Below are positions 1 to 6,060 of a stretch of 9,196 nt of DNA, piece by piece. How positions within the stretch are numbered: the first letter of the stretch is position 1; each line of letters starts with the position of its first letter. Below the pieces are notes generated by a model that was not told the origin of the DNA, did no database searches, and saw only the letters and a list, made by a program, of their open reading frames with translations. This DNA comes from an uncultured Ruminococcus sp. GTDB lineage: Bacteria > Bacillota > Clostridia > Oscillospirales > Acutalibacteraceae. The stretch is from positions 1 to 9,196 of the forward strand of contig CACYCD010000099.1 in NCBI GenBank assembly GCA_902772755.1. Reading direction: 5' to 3'. Both the position numbers and the translations under genes were made by a program.

Positions 1-560
1 CCTGCCCAGTTTTCAGGGTACTTACCGTGAATATTGCCTATACCGGCAGCCAGCATTGTTACACCCAGATCAGCGATCTGCTTGCATTCATCGGGATCTG
101 CACACTCGCCTGCACCGATAACTCCGTCTTCCTCGCCGCCGATAGAACCGACCTCTGCCTCAATGGAAAGACCCTTCTCGTTGCAGATGGCAACCAATTC
201 CTTTGTCTTGGCAACGTTCTCATCAATGGGATAGTGAGAGCCGTCAAACATAATCGAGGAGAAGCCGGCTGCGATACAAGCCTTGGCACCCTCGTATGAA
301 CCGTGGTCAAGGTGAAGAGCTACGGGAACTGTGATTTTCAGTTCCTCAAGCATACCGTTGACCATACCGACAACAGTCTTGTAGCCGCACATATACTTGC
401 CTGCACCCTCGGAAACACCGAGGATAACGGGACTCTGCAGTTCCTCTGCGGTGAGAAGAATTGACTTTGTCCACTCAAGGTTGTTGATGTTGAACTGTCC
501 TACAGCGTAGTGACCTGCCTTTGCTTTGGTAAGCATTTCTTTTGCATTAACTAATGGCAT
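1..560 (-). CDS. fba: class II fructose-bisphosphate aldolase, N-terminal 186 codons (partial)
   Basis: Zinc-dependent aldolase of glycolysis and gluconeogenesis, cleaving fructose-1,6-bisphosphate to dihydroxyacetone phosphate and glyceraldehyde-3-phosphate in the cytoplasm. The frame opens with MPLVNAKEML and runs without a stop off the left edge, so the C-terminal third or more is missing. Visible family motifs are GQFNINN (21-27), HLDHG (83-87, with catalytic Asp85 and zinc ligand His86), MFDGSHYP (104-111), EAEVG (134-138) and GIGNIHGKY (173-181, zinc ligand His178). The start is fixed by GGAGGT at 568-573, 7 nt upstream of the ATG. It lies 99 nt downstream of the ABC permease on the same strand with its own promoter between them; no terminator is visible in that gap, so some read-through is possible. 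Family assignment is secure; only the N-terminal part can be judged. Confidence 0.97.
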   Translation of the reverse strand, partial: MPLVNAKEMLTKAKAGHYAVGQFNINNLEWTKSILLTAEELQSPVILGVSEGAGKYMCGYKTVVGMVNGMLEELKITVPVALHLDHGSYEGAKACIAAGFSSIMFDGSHYPIDENVAKTKELVAICNEKGLSIEAEVGSIGGEEDGVIGAGECADPDECKQIADLGVTMLAAGIGNIHGKYPENWA

Positions 561-587
561 TGTTATTACCTCCGTTTATTATATTTT

Positions 588-599
588 GACAAAATTGTC
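588..599. promoter_or_regulatory. small inverted repeat in the fba leader, possible operator
   Basis: GACAA-AA-TTGTC forms a perfect 5-bp dyad with a 2-bp centre. It lies between the predicted fba transcription start and the ribosome site, where a repressor would block transcription. The site is short and may be chance in AT-rich DNA. Confidence 0.25.
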
Positions 600-609
600 C
601 TTATTATTC

Positions 610-638
610 ATTATACTATAGTAAAAAACAATTATAAA
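610..638 (-). promoter_or_regulatory. probable SigA promoter of fba
   Basis: A perfect TATAAT on the minus strand (610-615) lies 17 bp from a poor -35 match, TTTATA (633-638). The expected start near 603 gives a leader of about 40 nt carrying the GGAGGT ribosome site. The weak -35 suggests another -35 choice or activator help. Confidence 0.55.
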
Positions 639-659
639 TCACTTAAAGAAAAATAATAA

Positions 660-2342
660 TTATTCTATGCTCATAAGATTCTTTTCACCCTTTTTCAGGC
701 AGACCTGCATTCCCATAAGTGCCAGCACCGTTATCAGCAAAATCGCCACTGCAAGGGCAGTACCCGAATTGATGAGCCGATCCAGCACAAGCGATATCAC
801 GCACACACCGCCCACGGCAGCCAGCACAACGGCGGTATTGATAAATACATTATAATTTCCTCTGAGTGCGTTTATCTCGTCGTCCCATACCAGCTTGGGG
901 TTGATGGTGTCCATAAACAGACCGAAATACGAGGCAAAAATAACGCTTACCAGTGCAATGAGCATATGAAGGAACGGCATCAAAAACGTGATTATCGGGT
1001 CATCGACCCAGCCGTATGTCAGCAGACAGTACCAGTTGAAGGCGATTATGTAAATTATCATTCCCGAACCGCTCACCACAAAGCTGACTATCGCCTTTGC
1101 GTGAAGCTGTGTTTTCAGCTCAACGGGAATGTACATCATAAACTCAAAGTGTCTTCCCTCACGGCTTATGCCTGCCGAAGCTATACTGTTGATAGCCGAG
1201 ATCACCACCGATATTCCTATCACGCCGAGGGTGACAAACAATATCATTTCAACATTTCCGTTCATATATGACTCGATAACACCTGACATAAAGTTTGTCT
1301 GACCCTGTAAAATGATTATCACGGCAAAGAACACCGGCCACAGCAGATTGACCGCTATGCAGTCCATAAAGAACGCAGGAGTTCTGAACAGTATCAAAAA
1401 TTCCTTTTTTATGTAGCTTTTCAACACACCGTTTTCCTTCGATCTGTTGATAGCCCTCTGCGTGTCCGAAACATCCTTCTTGGTTTTTGCGGTGTTCACA
1501 TCTGAAACACCCTTAATATACATTTTTGACGCAATGAACAGGAACACAGCCAATGCAAGAACGTTGACGCCCAGGTAAATGAGCAGGTCAACGATCGAGC
1601 CGTTTATTCCGCTCATCAGCAGGGGTATCTGCGGAAAAATAATGTTCATCACATTGAGGAAGGTGCTGTCGCCCTCGGTGACGGACACCGCAAACGCTTC
1701 TGCGTTGAAATCATTCACACCTACCAGTGCCACCAAAGCTCCGATGATGAGCAGTGCAGTACCTGCTCCCGTTACCTTGTTGAGAAAATCCCTGTTTTTG
1801 ATTGAATGAGTCAGGAACATCAGCACAACACTGATTATGCCGCAGTAGGCGAGCGGAAGGATAGGCACAGTCAGTATGCCGATTATCGAGCCGATAACTC
1901 CCGTGACCGAAAAACCGCTTGCAAACATATAGCCGGCACAAACACCTATGGTCAAGATGAACTCCATAATATTCTCACTCAGCAGTGAGTAGGTGTACTT
2001 TGCACCCACGATCTCATGTGGCTTCAACGGGAGCGGAAGCAGATTTTCGATATCATTTGAAAAGTAGAATATATTTACAATAACATTAAAACCGAAGATG
2101 ACAGACAAAATCGCTATTATGTGCAGTACAATATTCGCAGCCTGGGTGCTTCCGCCTGCATCAAGCACTGCCAGCGACAGTGCATAGGTCACAAATCCCA
2201 CCAAAGCACCGGCAGGGAGCATGATCAGCATAAGTATTGCCGTTCCCATCAGGGAGTAGAACAGCTTGGAACGTTTTTTCTCACTGGGAGTTATCTCTGT
2301 GGTTTTCAAAAATATTTTGAGCAGTGTTATATAATTTGTCAT
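660..2342 (-). CDS. ABC transporter permease, large ABC-2-type (about 12 TM)
   Basis: Integral membrane subunit of an ABC exporter; 560 residues, rich in hydrophobic segments. I count about twelve likely helices, roughly at 31-60, 70-94, 125-142, 145-175, 196-209, 250-272, 330-346, 365-390, 416-440, 452-478, 501-520 and 528-547, split by a charged cytoplasmic loop (276-312). Landmarks I associate with large Firmicutes ABC-2 permeases are SNDIENLLPLPLKPHEIVGA (95-114), SREGRHFEFMMYIPV (393-407) and DTINPKLVWDDE (478-489). Its length and duplicated look suggest one polypeptide forms both membrane halves. The ATG overlaps the stop of the upstream ATPase (ATGA, 2339-2342), a sign of translational coupling; a GGAG lies 11 nt upstream at 2354-2357. 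Substrate unknown; possible families are bacteriocin/peptide export or the Ecs-like group. No terminator is seen before fba. Confidence 0.88.
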   Translation of the reverse strand: MTNYITLLKIFLKTTEITPSEKKRSKLFYSLMGTAILMLIMLPAGALVGFVTYALSLAVLDAGGSTQAANIVLHIIAILSVIFGFNVIVNIFYFSNDIENLLPLPLKPHEIVGAKYTYSLLSENIMEFILTIGVCAGYMFASGFSVTGVIGSIIGILTVPILPLAYCGIISVVLMFLTHSIKNRDFLNKVTGAGTALLIIGALVALVGVNDFNAEAFAVSVTEGDSTFLNVMNIIFPQIPLLMSGINGSIVDLLIYLGVNVLALAVFLFIASKMYIKGVSDVNTAKTKKDVSDTQRAINRSKENGVLKSYIKKEFLILFRTPAFFMDCIAVNLLWPVFFAVIIILQGQTNFMSGVIESYMNGNVEMILFVTLGVIGISVVISAINSIASAGISREGRHFEFMMYIPVELKTQLHAKAIVSFVVSGSGMIIYIIAFNWYCLLTYGWVDDPIITFLMPFLHMLIALVSVIFASYFGLFMDTINPKLVWDDEINALRGNYNVFINTAVVLAAVGGVCVISLVLDRLINSGTALAVAILLITVLALMGMQVCLKKGEKNLMSIE

Positions 2343-3058
2343 TTTGCCGTCAACTCCAGGAATATCTCCTCCAGGGTCTTGCCCTTGTGGAGTTTTTCAA
2401 GATTATCAAGTGTACCGCTGTAGACCAGCTTGCCCTTGTTGATAATGATCACCTTGTCACAGAGCTTTTCCGCAACCTCCAGCACGTGAGTTGAGAAAAA
2501 CACACAGTTGCCGTTTGCTGCGTGTTCACGCATCATATTTTTAAGCTCATAGGCACTCTTGGGATCAAGACCTATCAGCGGTTCATCGAGTATCCACACA
2601 TCGGGATTATGAACCAGTGCGGCGGCAACCATAATTTTTTGACGCATACCGTGGGAATATCCAAGCATCTGAGAGTTAAGGCTCTCCGTCAGCCCGAAGC
2701 GGTCACACACGGCGGTAAAGCGTTTTTTCCTCACATCAACGGGAACACGGTAGATGTCGGAAATAAAGTTGAGGAACTCCACACCCTTCAACCGCAAAAA
2801 CATATCCGGATTGTCCGCAATATAACCAATGTGCTTCTTAGCCTCCAGCGGTTGTTTTTGTATATCAAAATCCTTGACCGCTATCTCACCCTTGTCAGGC
2901 TTGAGTATGCCTGTAAGCATCTTTATGGTGGTGGTTTTTCCCGAACCGTTAGGTCCGATAAAGCCAACTATCTCACCCTTGCTGACCCTAAACGACAGAT
3001 CATCAACGGCTGTGACGGTATTATTGAACACCTTTGTAACGCCATCAAACTTTATCAC
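2339..3058 (-). CDS. ABC transporter ATP-binding protein (exporter type), GTG start
   Basis: Cytoplasmic ATPase subunit, 239 residues, normal length for a single nucleotide-binding domain. Walker A is GPNGSGKT (35-42), Walker B is VWILDEP (154-160) with catalytic Glu159, the D-loop is GLDP (163-166), and the switch histidine is His191 (STH). Two motifs are divergent: the signature reads YSHGMRQK (134-141) rather than LSGGQ, and the Q-loop region reads IADNPDMF (80-87) with no glutamine. I recall both traits from BcrA/EcsA-like exporter ATPases, so they probably do not mean loss of function. The start is GTG at 3058: an ATG two bases upstream is followed at once by TGA, and GAGGG (3066-3070) is well spaced from the GTG. 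First gene of a two-gene operon with the permease. Confidence 0.95.
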   Translation of the reverse strand: MIKFDGVTKVFNNTVTAVDDLSFRVSKGEIVGFIGPNGSGKTTTIKMLTGILKPDKGEIAVKDFDIQKQPLEAKKHIGYIADNPDMFLRLKGVEFLNFISDIYRVPVDVRKKRFTAVCDRFGLTESLNSQMLGYSHGMRQKIMVAAALVHNPDVWILDEPLIGLDPKSAYELKNMMREHAANGNCVFFSTHVLEVAEKLCDKVIIINKGKLVYSGTLDNLEKLHKGKTLEEIFLELTAK

Positions 3059-3065
3059 ATAAATA

Positions 3066-3070
3066 CCCTC
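3066..3070 (-). promoter_or_regulatory. ribosome binding site deciding the GTG start of the ABC ATPase
   Basis: GAGGG on the minus strand lies 7 nt from the GTG at 3058 and 5 nt from an out-of-frame ATG at 3060. That ATG is followed directly by TGA, so it cannot encode the protein. The GTG frame begins MIKFDGVTKVF, as expected for this ATPase family. Confidence 0.7.
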
Positions 3071-3095
3071 TTTCTATCATAAAAACTGTATACTA

Positions 3096-3124
3096 ATTAT
3101 AATGCACCGGGGAATAAAAAGCAA
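3096..3124 (-). promoter_or_regulatory. SigA-type promoter of the ABC transporter operon
   Basis: Perfect TATAAT on the minus strand (3096-3101), 17 bp from a half-match -35, TTGCTT (3119-3124). It would start transcription near 3089, about 30 nt before the ATPase GTG. It is back to back with the pilin promoter, with about 50 bp of very AT-rich DNA between the two -35 elements. Confidence 0.7.
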
Positions 3125-3173
3125 TAACATAATGATAAATTTTAAATTTTTTATTAAACTATACATACAGATA

Positions 3174-3202
3174 TTGAAAACGAATGTATAATATGCTAAA
3201 AT
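3174..3202 (+). promoter_or_regulatory. strong SigA-type promoter with extended -10, pilin gene
   Basis: TTGAAA (3174-3179), a 17-bp spacer, then TAAAAT (3197-3202) preceded by TGC, an extended -10 element. Predicted start is near 3209, giving a leader of about 27 nt with AGAGG (3221-3225) 10 nt before the ATG. Confidence 0.75.
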
Positions 3203-3235
3203 TTATATATCTTAAAAAAGAGAGGTTGAAACACA

Positions 3236-3709
3236 ATGCAGGCAAACACAATTGATACCAAAACGACTAAAAGCAAACGAGGCTTTACGCTCGTTGAACT
3301 AGTGGTTGTGATCGCACTCTTAGCTGTTCTTGCAGGCATTGCGATCCCCGTTGTAGGCTACACTATGAACCGAAGCAAGGCGAGTGCCGCCGCCTCAGAT
3401 GCAAAGCTGGTTGAGGAGTCGCTGAAGGAATCACACGCACAGATAGTATCCGGCTTGCAGGGCAGCTACAACTACACCACCAAGGTCGGCGATGTAATGT
3501 CCAATGCAGGTGTGACCGATGTTTCCACAAGCATCGACATTGCAGGCACAACATATCAGCTTATGTGGAACGACACCGATGAGCAGTGCAGATACGTAAA
3601 CACCGCAGGCTCGGTCGATATTCAGGGCAACCCCATAGCTCCCTCCCACTGGACAAGAAACGTAGCCCCCAACGACAACGTAACCACCGTGGTATCCTTC
3701 TTCAAATAA
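3236..3709 (+). CDS. type IV pilin-like (prepilin) protein, solitary
   Basis: Precursor of a pilin or pseudopilin: prepilin peptidase would cut it and the product would sit in the membrane or assemble into a fibre. The cleavage motif is KRG|FTLVELVVVIALLAV, cutting after Gly16; Glu21 becomes the conserved Glu5 of the mature protein, followed by the hydrophobic spine helix (17-43). The mature chain is about 141 residues with a Ser/Ala/Asp-rich globular part and a single cysteine (Cys118), so it lacks the C-terminal disulfide loop of classical type IVa pilins. The 15-residue leader before Gly16 is longer than the shortest type IVa leaders. It has its own promoter and terminator and no pilus-assembly gene beside it, so secretion machinery must be elsewhere. 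In Ruminococcus albus a pilin-like protein (CbpC) takes part in cellulose adhesion; a similar role here is only a guess. Confidence 0.88.
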   Translation: MQANTIDTKTTKSKRGFTLVELVVVIALLAVLAGIAIPVVGYTMNRSKASAAASDAKLVEESLKESHAQIVSGLQGSYNYTTKVGDVMSNAGVTDVSTSIDIAGTTYQLMWNDTDEQCRYVNTAGSVDIQGNPIAPSHWTRNVAPNDNVTTVVSFFK

Positions 3710-3718
3710 TACGAACAA

Positions 3719-3766
3719 CGGCTGTGAAGAACCGAGCTTAAACTCGTTCTTCACAGCCGATTTTTT
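3719..3766 (+). terminator. strong intrinsic terminator after the pilin gene
   Basis: A long hairpin: left arm 3719-3736, loop CTTAAA (3737-3742), right arm 3743-3759. Fourteen outer pairs (CGGCTGTGAAGAAC against GTTCTTCACAGCCG) and three inner pairs (GAG/CTC) are separated by one bulged C. TTTTTT follows at 3761-3766. The T run overlaps the stop codon of the convergent lipoprotein gene by 2 nt. On the minus strand the hairpin is followed by only a loose T-rich stretch, so it may terminate weakly in that direction too. Confidence 0.92.
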
Positions 3767-4295
3767 AATCGGTATAATCCTCAAAGAAGCTTATAACTTT
3801 TTCCTTGCGGTTTTTGTTCTTTTGGGCGTCTGAGGAGTCGAGGTAGATCAGGAGGTACTTCTCGTCCTTGCTCAGATGAGCTTCCACGGGGTCGGTGGAA
3901 TTTTCAAGCTTGAATTTTCCGCTCTTCTTCACGCTGTCCTTGATCTCCTTGGCTTTGTCGGAGTCCTTTGAGCTGTAGCGGTAAACCTCCATATATACGT
4001 TATTATCGTTATACTGATAGGCAAAACGGTAGCCCTCTGCTGCACCTATCTCCAGATATCCGCCGAACCTTGCTTCATCACCTGTTGAGGTCTCCTGTGT
4101 TACGGGGGTCATCTCGGTTATTACGGCAGAATCGTCAAGGAACTTCTTGTCCTTCAGTGCCTTTATCAGCTTGCTTATGGGCTTTTTAAAGCTGTAGCTC
4201 TCCACTGTTTCGGGCTTTTGGATAGCACCGCCGCAGCCTGCCAGCGAAATTGCCGGTACAACAGCGATCAAGATCAACGCCAATATTCTTTTCAT
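3765..4295 (-). CDS. small surface lipoprotein of unknown function
   Basis: A 176-residue secreted lipoprotein with no family I recognise. It opens with a lysine/arginine n-region and a hydrophobic core, then the lipobox LAGC with lipidated Cys21, so it should be anchored to the outer face of the membrane. The mature part is hydrophilic and lysine/aspartate-rich, with segments such as FGGYLEIGAAEGYRFAYQYN (77-96), and it contains no further cysteine after the lipid anchor. The ATG at 4295 is chosen over a TTG one codon upstream because AGGTG (4304-4308) sits 8 nt from the ATG. It has its own consensus promoter and is a single-gene unit, convergent with the pilin gene, sharing its terminator region. 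Nothing in the sequence indicates a ligand or enzymatic role. Confidence 0.85.
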   Translation of the reverse strand: MKRILALILIAVVPAISLAGCGGAIQKPETVESYSFKKPISKLIKALKDKKFLDDSAVITEMTPVTQETSTGDEARFGGYLEIGAAEGYRFAYQYNDNNVYMEVYRYSSKDSDKAKEIKDSVKKSGKFKLENSTDPVEAHLSKDEKYLLIYLDSSDAQKNKNRKEKVISFFEDYTD

Positions 4296-4303
4296 CAATG
4301 TGT

Positions 4304-4308
4304 CACCT
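4304..4308 (-). promoter_or_regulatory. ribosome binding site selecting the lipoprotein ATG
   Basis: AGGTG on the minus strand is 8 nt from the ATG at 4295 and only 5 nt from the in-frame TTG at 4298, favouring the ATG. Confidence 0.6.
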
Positions 4309-4330
4309 ATTTCTATTTTAATACCAAAGT

Positions 4331-4359
4331 ATTATAACCTATTACGGCAATTTTTTCAA
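4331..4359 (-). promoter_or_regulatory. near-consensus SigA promoter of the lipoprotein gene
   Basis: TTGAAA (4354-4359), a 17-bp spacer and a perfect TATAAT (4331-4336), all on the minus strand. Predicted start is near 4324, giving a leader of about 30 nt. It begins within 25 nt of the terminator of the upstream G5/3D gene. Confidence 0.8.
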
Positions 4360-4365
4360 TAGTAT

Positions 4366-4413
4366 TTTTAAACAAAATACAGGACAGCTCCGAAATCCGC
4401 TCAGAGCTGTCCT
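4366..4413 (-). terminator. intrinsic terminator after the G5/3D gene
   Basis: A perfect 10-bp stem, AGGACAGCTC (4381-4390) against GAGCTGTCCT (4404-4413), with a 13-nt loop. In the minus direction it is followed by a T-rich tail (GTATTTTGTTT). In the plus direction there is no T run, so it serves the gene ending at 4420. Confidence 0.8.
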
Positions 4414-4419
4414 TATTGC

Positions 4420-5676
4420 TTAATTCAGCACATATACATTAACGTCACGTCTGCCGAATACTGCACAATCATCGTAGGTATTCATAAAGAGGTCTACGAT
4501 CGCAGAGCCGTCCATAAGTGCTCCGCCCGTATCCACGGCTGTCGCATAGCCGTAAACATAGCTTCCGTCAACCGACTCAATGTAGAGTCTGCTTCCGTAG
4601 GGAATGATATAGGGATTGACAGCAACACAGCCAACCGAAACAGTAACGCCTGTGGCTGTACCTGAGCCGGCAGGTGCGGTGTAAGCCGTGCCTGAGCCTG
4701 TCAGGACCTGTGAGTACGACACTGTATTTCCTGCACTGTCGGTAAAGGTGTTTCCGCCTGCCGAGGTATTTTCGGAAGTCTCGTTCTGAGCCTTCTCCTG
4801 CTGTGTTTCAGCTGTTTTCTTGTCGGCTGTTTTCTTCGACTTCTTCTTGACCTGCTTTGTGCCGATCAGCACGACCTGTGTAACAGGCTTTTTGGTGATC
4901 TCGGAGGAGATCTGCTCGCTGTCCACAAGCTCGCCGTCGTGGTAGATCTCCCTGATGACGATCGTCTTTTCTCCAAGCTCACCCTTGGTAGCTATCTTCT
5001 TGTAACCCTTCTTGAGGTTCTTTTTATAAACCTTCTTGGTCTTGAATTTGACTGCCTTGGTCTGGGTCACCTTTTCATACTCAACATCTGTGTAGGATAT
5101 CTCCATACCCTCGGTGAGCTTGGTGCTTCTCTTGGGAGCTACCTTGTCAAACTTATCCATCTTAACACCCAAGCTTTCAAGTGCTTGCTGAACGTTTCCG
5201 TTGGGAACGGTGTATGTATCCTGAATACCGTTGAAGGTCACCTTGACCTTTACGCTGTTGTCAACTGTGATCTCCGTGTCCTTGTTTACCTCTGTATCAA
5301 GTGACGGAGTGACCTTCTCGTCTTTTTTAAGCTCAATCTTCGCCAGCTTGAGGGCATCGGCTACAGTACCCTTTGTCATTGTAACAGCATAGGCTTGTCC
5401 GTTGTAAATTACCGTCACATCGAAAGCCTTTAGAATGGTCATACTGACGGCTCCGTTTTCATCAGTGCGGATCACCTCGTCATTGCCGTCAAGCTCAATG
5501 CCTGCTGTTTCGAGAATATCATCTGTGTGAATTGCATCTGTTGCAAAAAGAGTATCGTTATCTGCATTTGTATCAGTGGTATCGCCAAGAGCGGAAGCAG
5601 TAATAAATGACACAGCCATTGCAGCGGAAAGAACAGCTGCCGCAATTGCCTTTTTTGTGAAGCTCTTGTCAGCCAT
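4420..5676 (-). CDS. secreted DUF348-G5-3D cell-wall protein (YabE/RpfB-like)
   Basis: An exported peptidoglycan-associated protein of 418 residues, close in size and layout to Bacillus YabE, which belongs to the Sps/Rpf-like wall-remodelling group. A signal peptide (1-29, likely cut after ASA) is followed by a partial DUF348 repeat (about 42-80), two fuller DUF348 repeats (86-138 and 142-197), a G5 domain (199-275), a Lys/Thr/Glu/Asn-rich linker (276-308) and a C-terminal 3D domain (345-418). The 3D domain is a double-psi beta-barrel related to MltA lytic transglycosylases; ATAVDTGGA (378-386, Asp382), VDLFM (394-398, Asp395) and the closing GRRDVNVYVL are present. The first aspartate of the usual VDP motif is Asn354 (VAVNP). 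Cys350 and Cys404 lie in this domain. GGAG (5689-5692) lies 12 nt from the ATG. It is monocistronic, with its own promoter and terminator. Confidence 0.93.
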   Translation of the reverse strand: MADKSFTKKAIAAAVLSAAMAVSFITASALGDTTDTNADNDTLFATDAIHTDDILETAGIELDGNDEVIRTDENGAVSMTILKAFDVTVIYNGQAYAVTMTKGTVADALKLAKIELKKDEKVTPSLDTEVNKDTEITVDNSVKVKVTFNGIQDTYTVPNGNVQQALESLGVKMDKFDKVAPKRSTKLTEGMEISYTDVEYEKVTQTKAVKFKTKKVYKKNLKKGYKKIATKGELGEKTIVIREIYHDGELVDSEQISSEITKKPVTQVVLIGTKQVKKKSKKTADKKTAETQQEKAQNETSENTSAGGNTFTDSAGNTVSYSQVLTGSGTAYTAPAGSGTATGVTVSVGCVAVNPYIIPYGSRLYIESVDGSYVYGYATAVDTGGALMDGSAIVDLFMNTYDDCAVFGRRDVNVYVLN

Positions 5677-5730
5677 GGTTATGCAACTCTCCTTTGTAAA
5701 GTATTTTGCGGGCTTTCACCTGCGAGTGCC

Positions 5731-5759
5731 AGTATACCACTGTTTTTTGTCAATGTCAA
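5731..5759 (-). promoter_or_regulatory. very strong SigA promoter of the G5/3D gene
   Basis: On the minus strand a perfect TTGACA (5754-5759), 17 bp, then TATACT (5731-5736) preceded by TGG (extended -10). A second TTGACA overlaps inside the spacer at 5748-5753 but is too close to the -10 to be used. Predicted start is near 5724, leaving a leader of about 48 nt, too short for a c-di-AMP (ydaO) riboswitch. Confidence 0.85.
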
Positions 5760-6002
5760 ACATATCACCCTTTAGTATTTTGTATGGCATGCACAACGAA
5801 ATGCTTTAAAAGAAAAAAATTACATCTCCCATTTTTCCTACACAGAATTATCTGACAGAAATATCTGTGCAACCTGCCGATTTTATGCTGTAACAGAATT
5901 GTAATTTGCATAATGAGAAAAACATAGTTTTTTGCGTATTATCGTACATATCGGCATATTATGGGACTACAAGCCTGTAACCAATCAGCCGTTAATTTTC
6001 AA
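5760..6002. other. AT-rich intergenic region without a gene
   Basis: About 240 bp between the divergent G5/3D and PHP promoters. I see no credible coding frame or RNA gene. It holds the tandem CAGA-N4-TCTG boxes (5842-5867), a lone degenerate copy of their first half (ACAGAATT, 5893-5900), and a weak AT hairpin (ATAAT and AAAAAC at 5910-5923 against GTTTTT and ATTAT at 5927-5942). Confidence 0.6.
5842..5867. repeat. tandem 13-bp repeat, each copy a CAGA-N4-TCTG dyad (possible operator)
   Basis: Two adjoining 13-mers, ACAGAATTATCTG and ACAGAAATATCTG, match at 12 of 13 positions. Each contains the dyad CAGA-N4-TCTG, and the wider block 5841-5869 (CACAGA ... TCTGTG) is itself roughly palindromic. 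This is what paired binding of a dimeric regulator often looks like. The block is about 80 bp upstream of the G5/3D -35 and about 135 bp upstream of the PHP -35. The cognate protein is unknown. Confidence 0.5.
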
Positions 6003-6031
6003 TGGACTTTTTCTTCGTTTCATTATATAAT
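6003..6031 (+). promoter_or_regulatory. SigA-type promoter of the PHP phosphatase gene
   Basis: TGGACT (6003-6008, 4 of 6), 17-bp spacer, perfect TATAAT (6026-6031). Predicted start is near 6038; AGGAGG (6049-6054) lies 6 nt before the ATG at 6061. Confidence 0.75.
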
Positions 6032-6060
6032 ATAGTTATACAAGATGCAGGAGGCAGGCT

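Noticed and set aside
27..310. Short open frames on both strands near the left edge
   Set aside because: The continuous minus frame through here encodes aldolase with zinc-site motifs; the others are shadows.
586..614. Plus-strand promoter (TTGACA, 17 bp, CATTAT) in the fba leader
   Set aside because: It would point into the 3' end of the minus-strand permease with no plus-strand gene downstream; likely chance in AT-rich DNA.
2522..3082. 186-codon plus-strand open frame opposite the ABC ATPase
   Set aside because: It is antisense to all ATPase motifs, with no ribosome site or recognisable domain.
5677..5759. c-di-AMP (ydaO) riboswitch in front of the G5/3D gene, as expected for some wall-hydrolase genes
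   Set aside because: The predicted leader is only about 48 nt and lacks the needed multi-helix structure.
5716..5790. 24-codon minus-strand small ORF (starts MPYKILKGDM)
   Set aside because: It has no ribosome site and overlaps the strong G5/3D promoter, so it would begin upstream of the transcript start.
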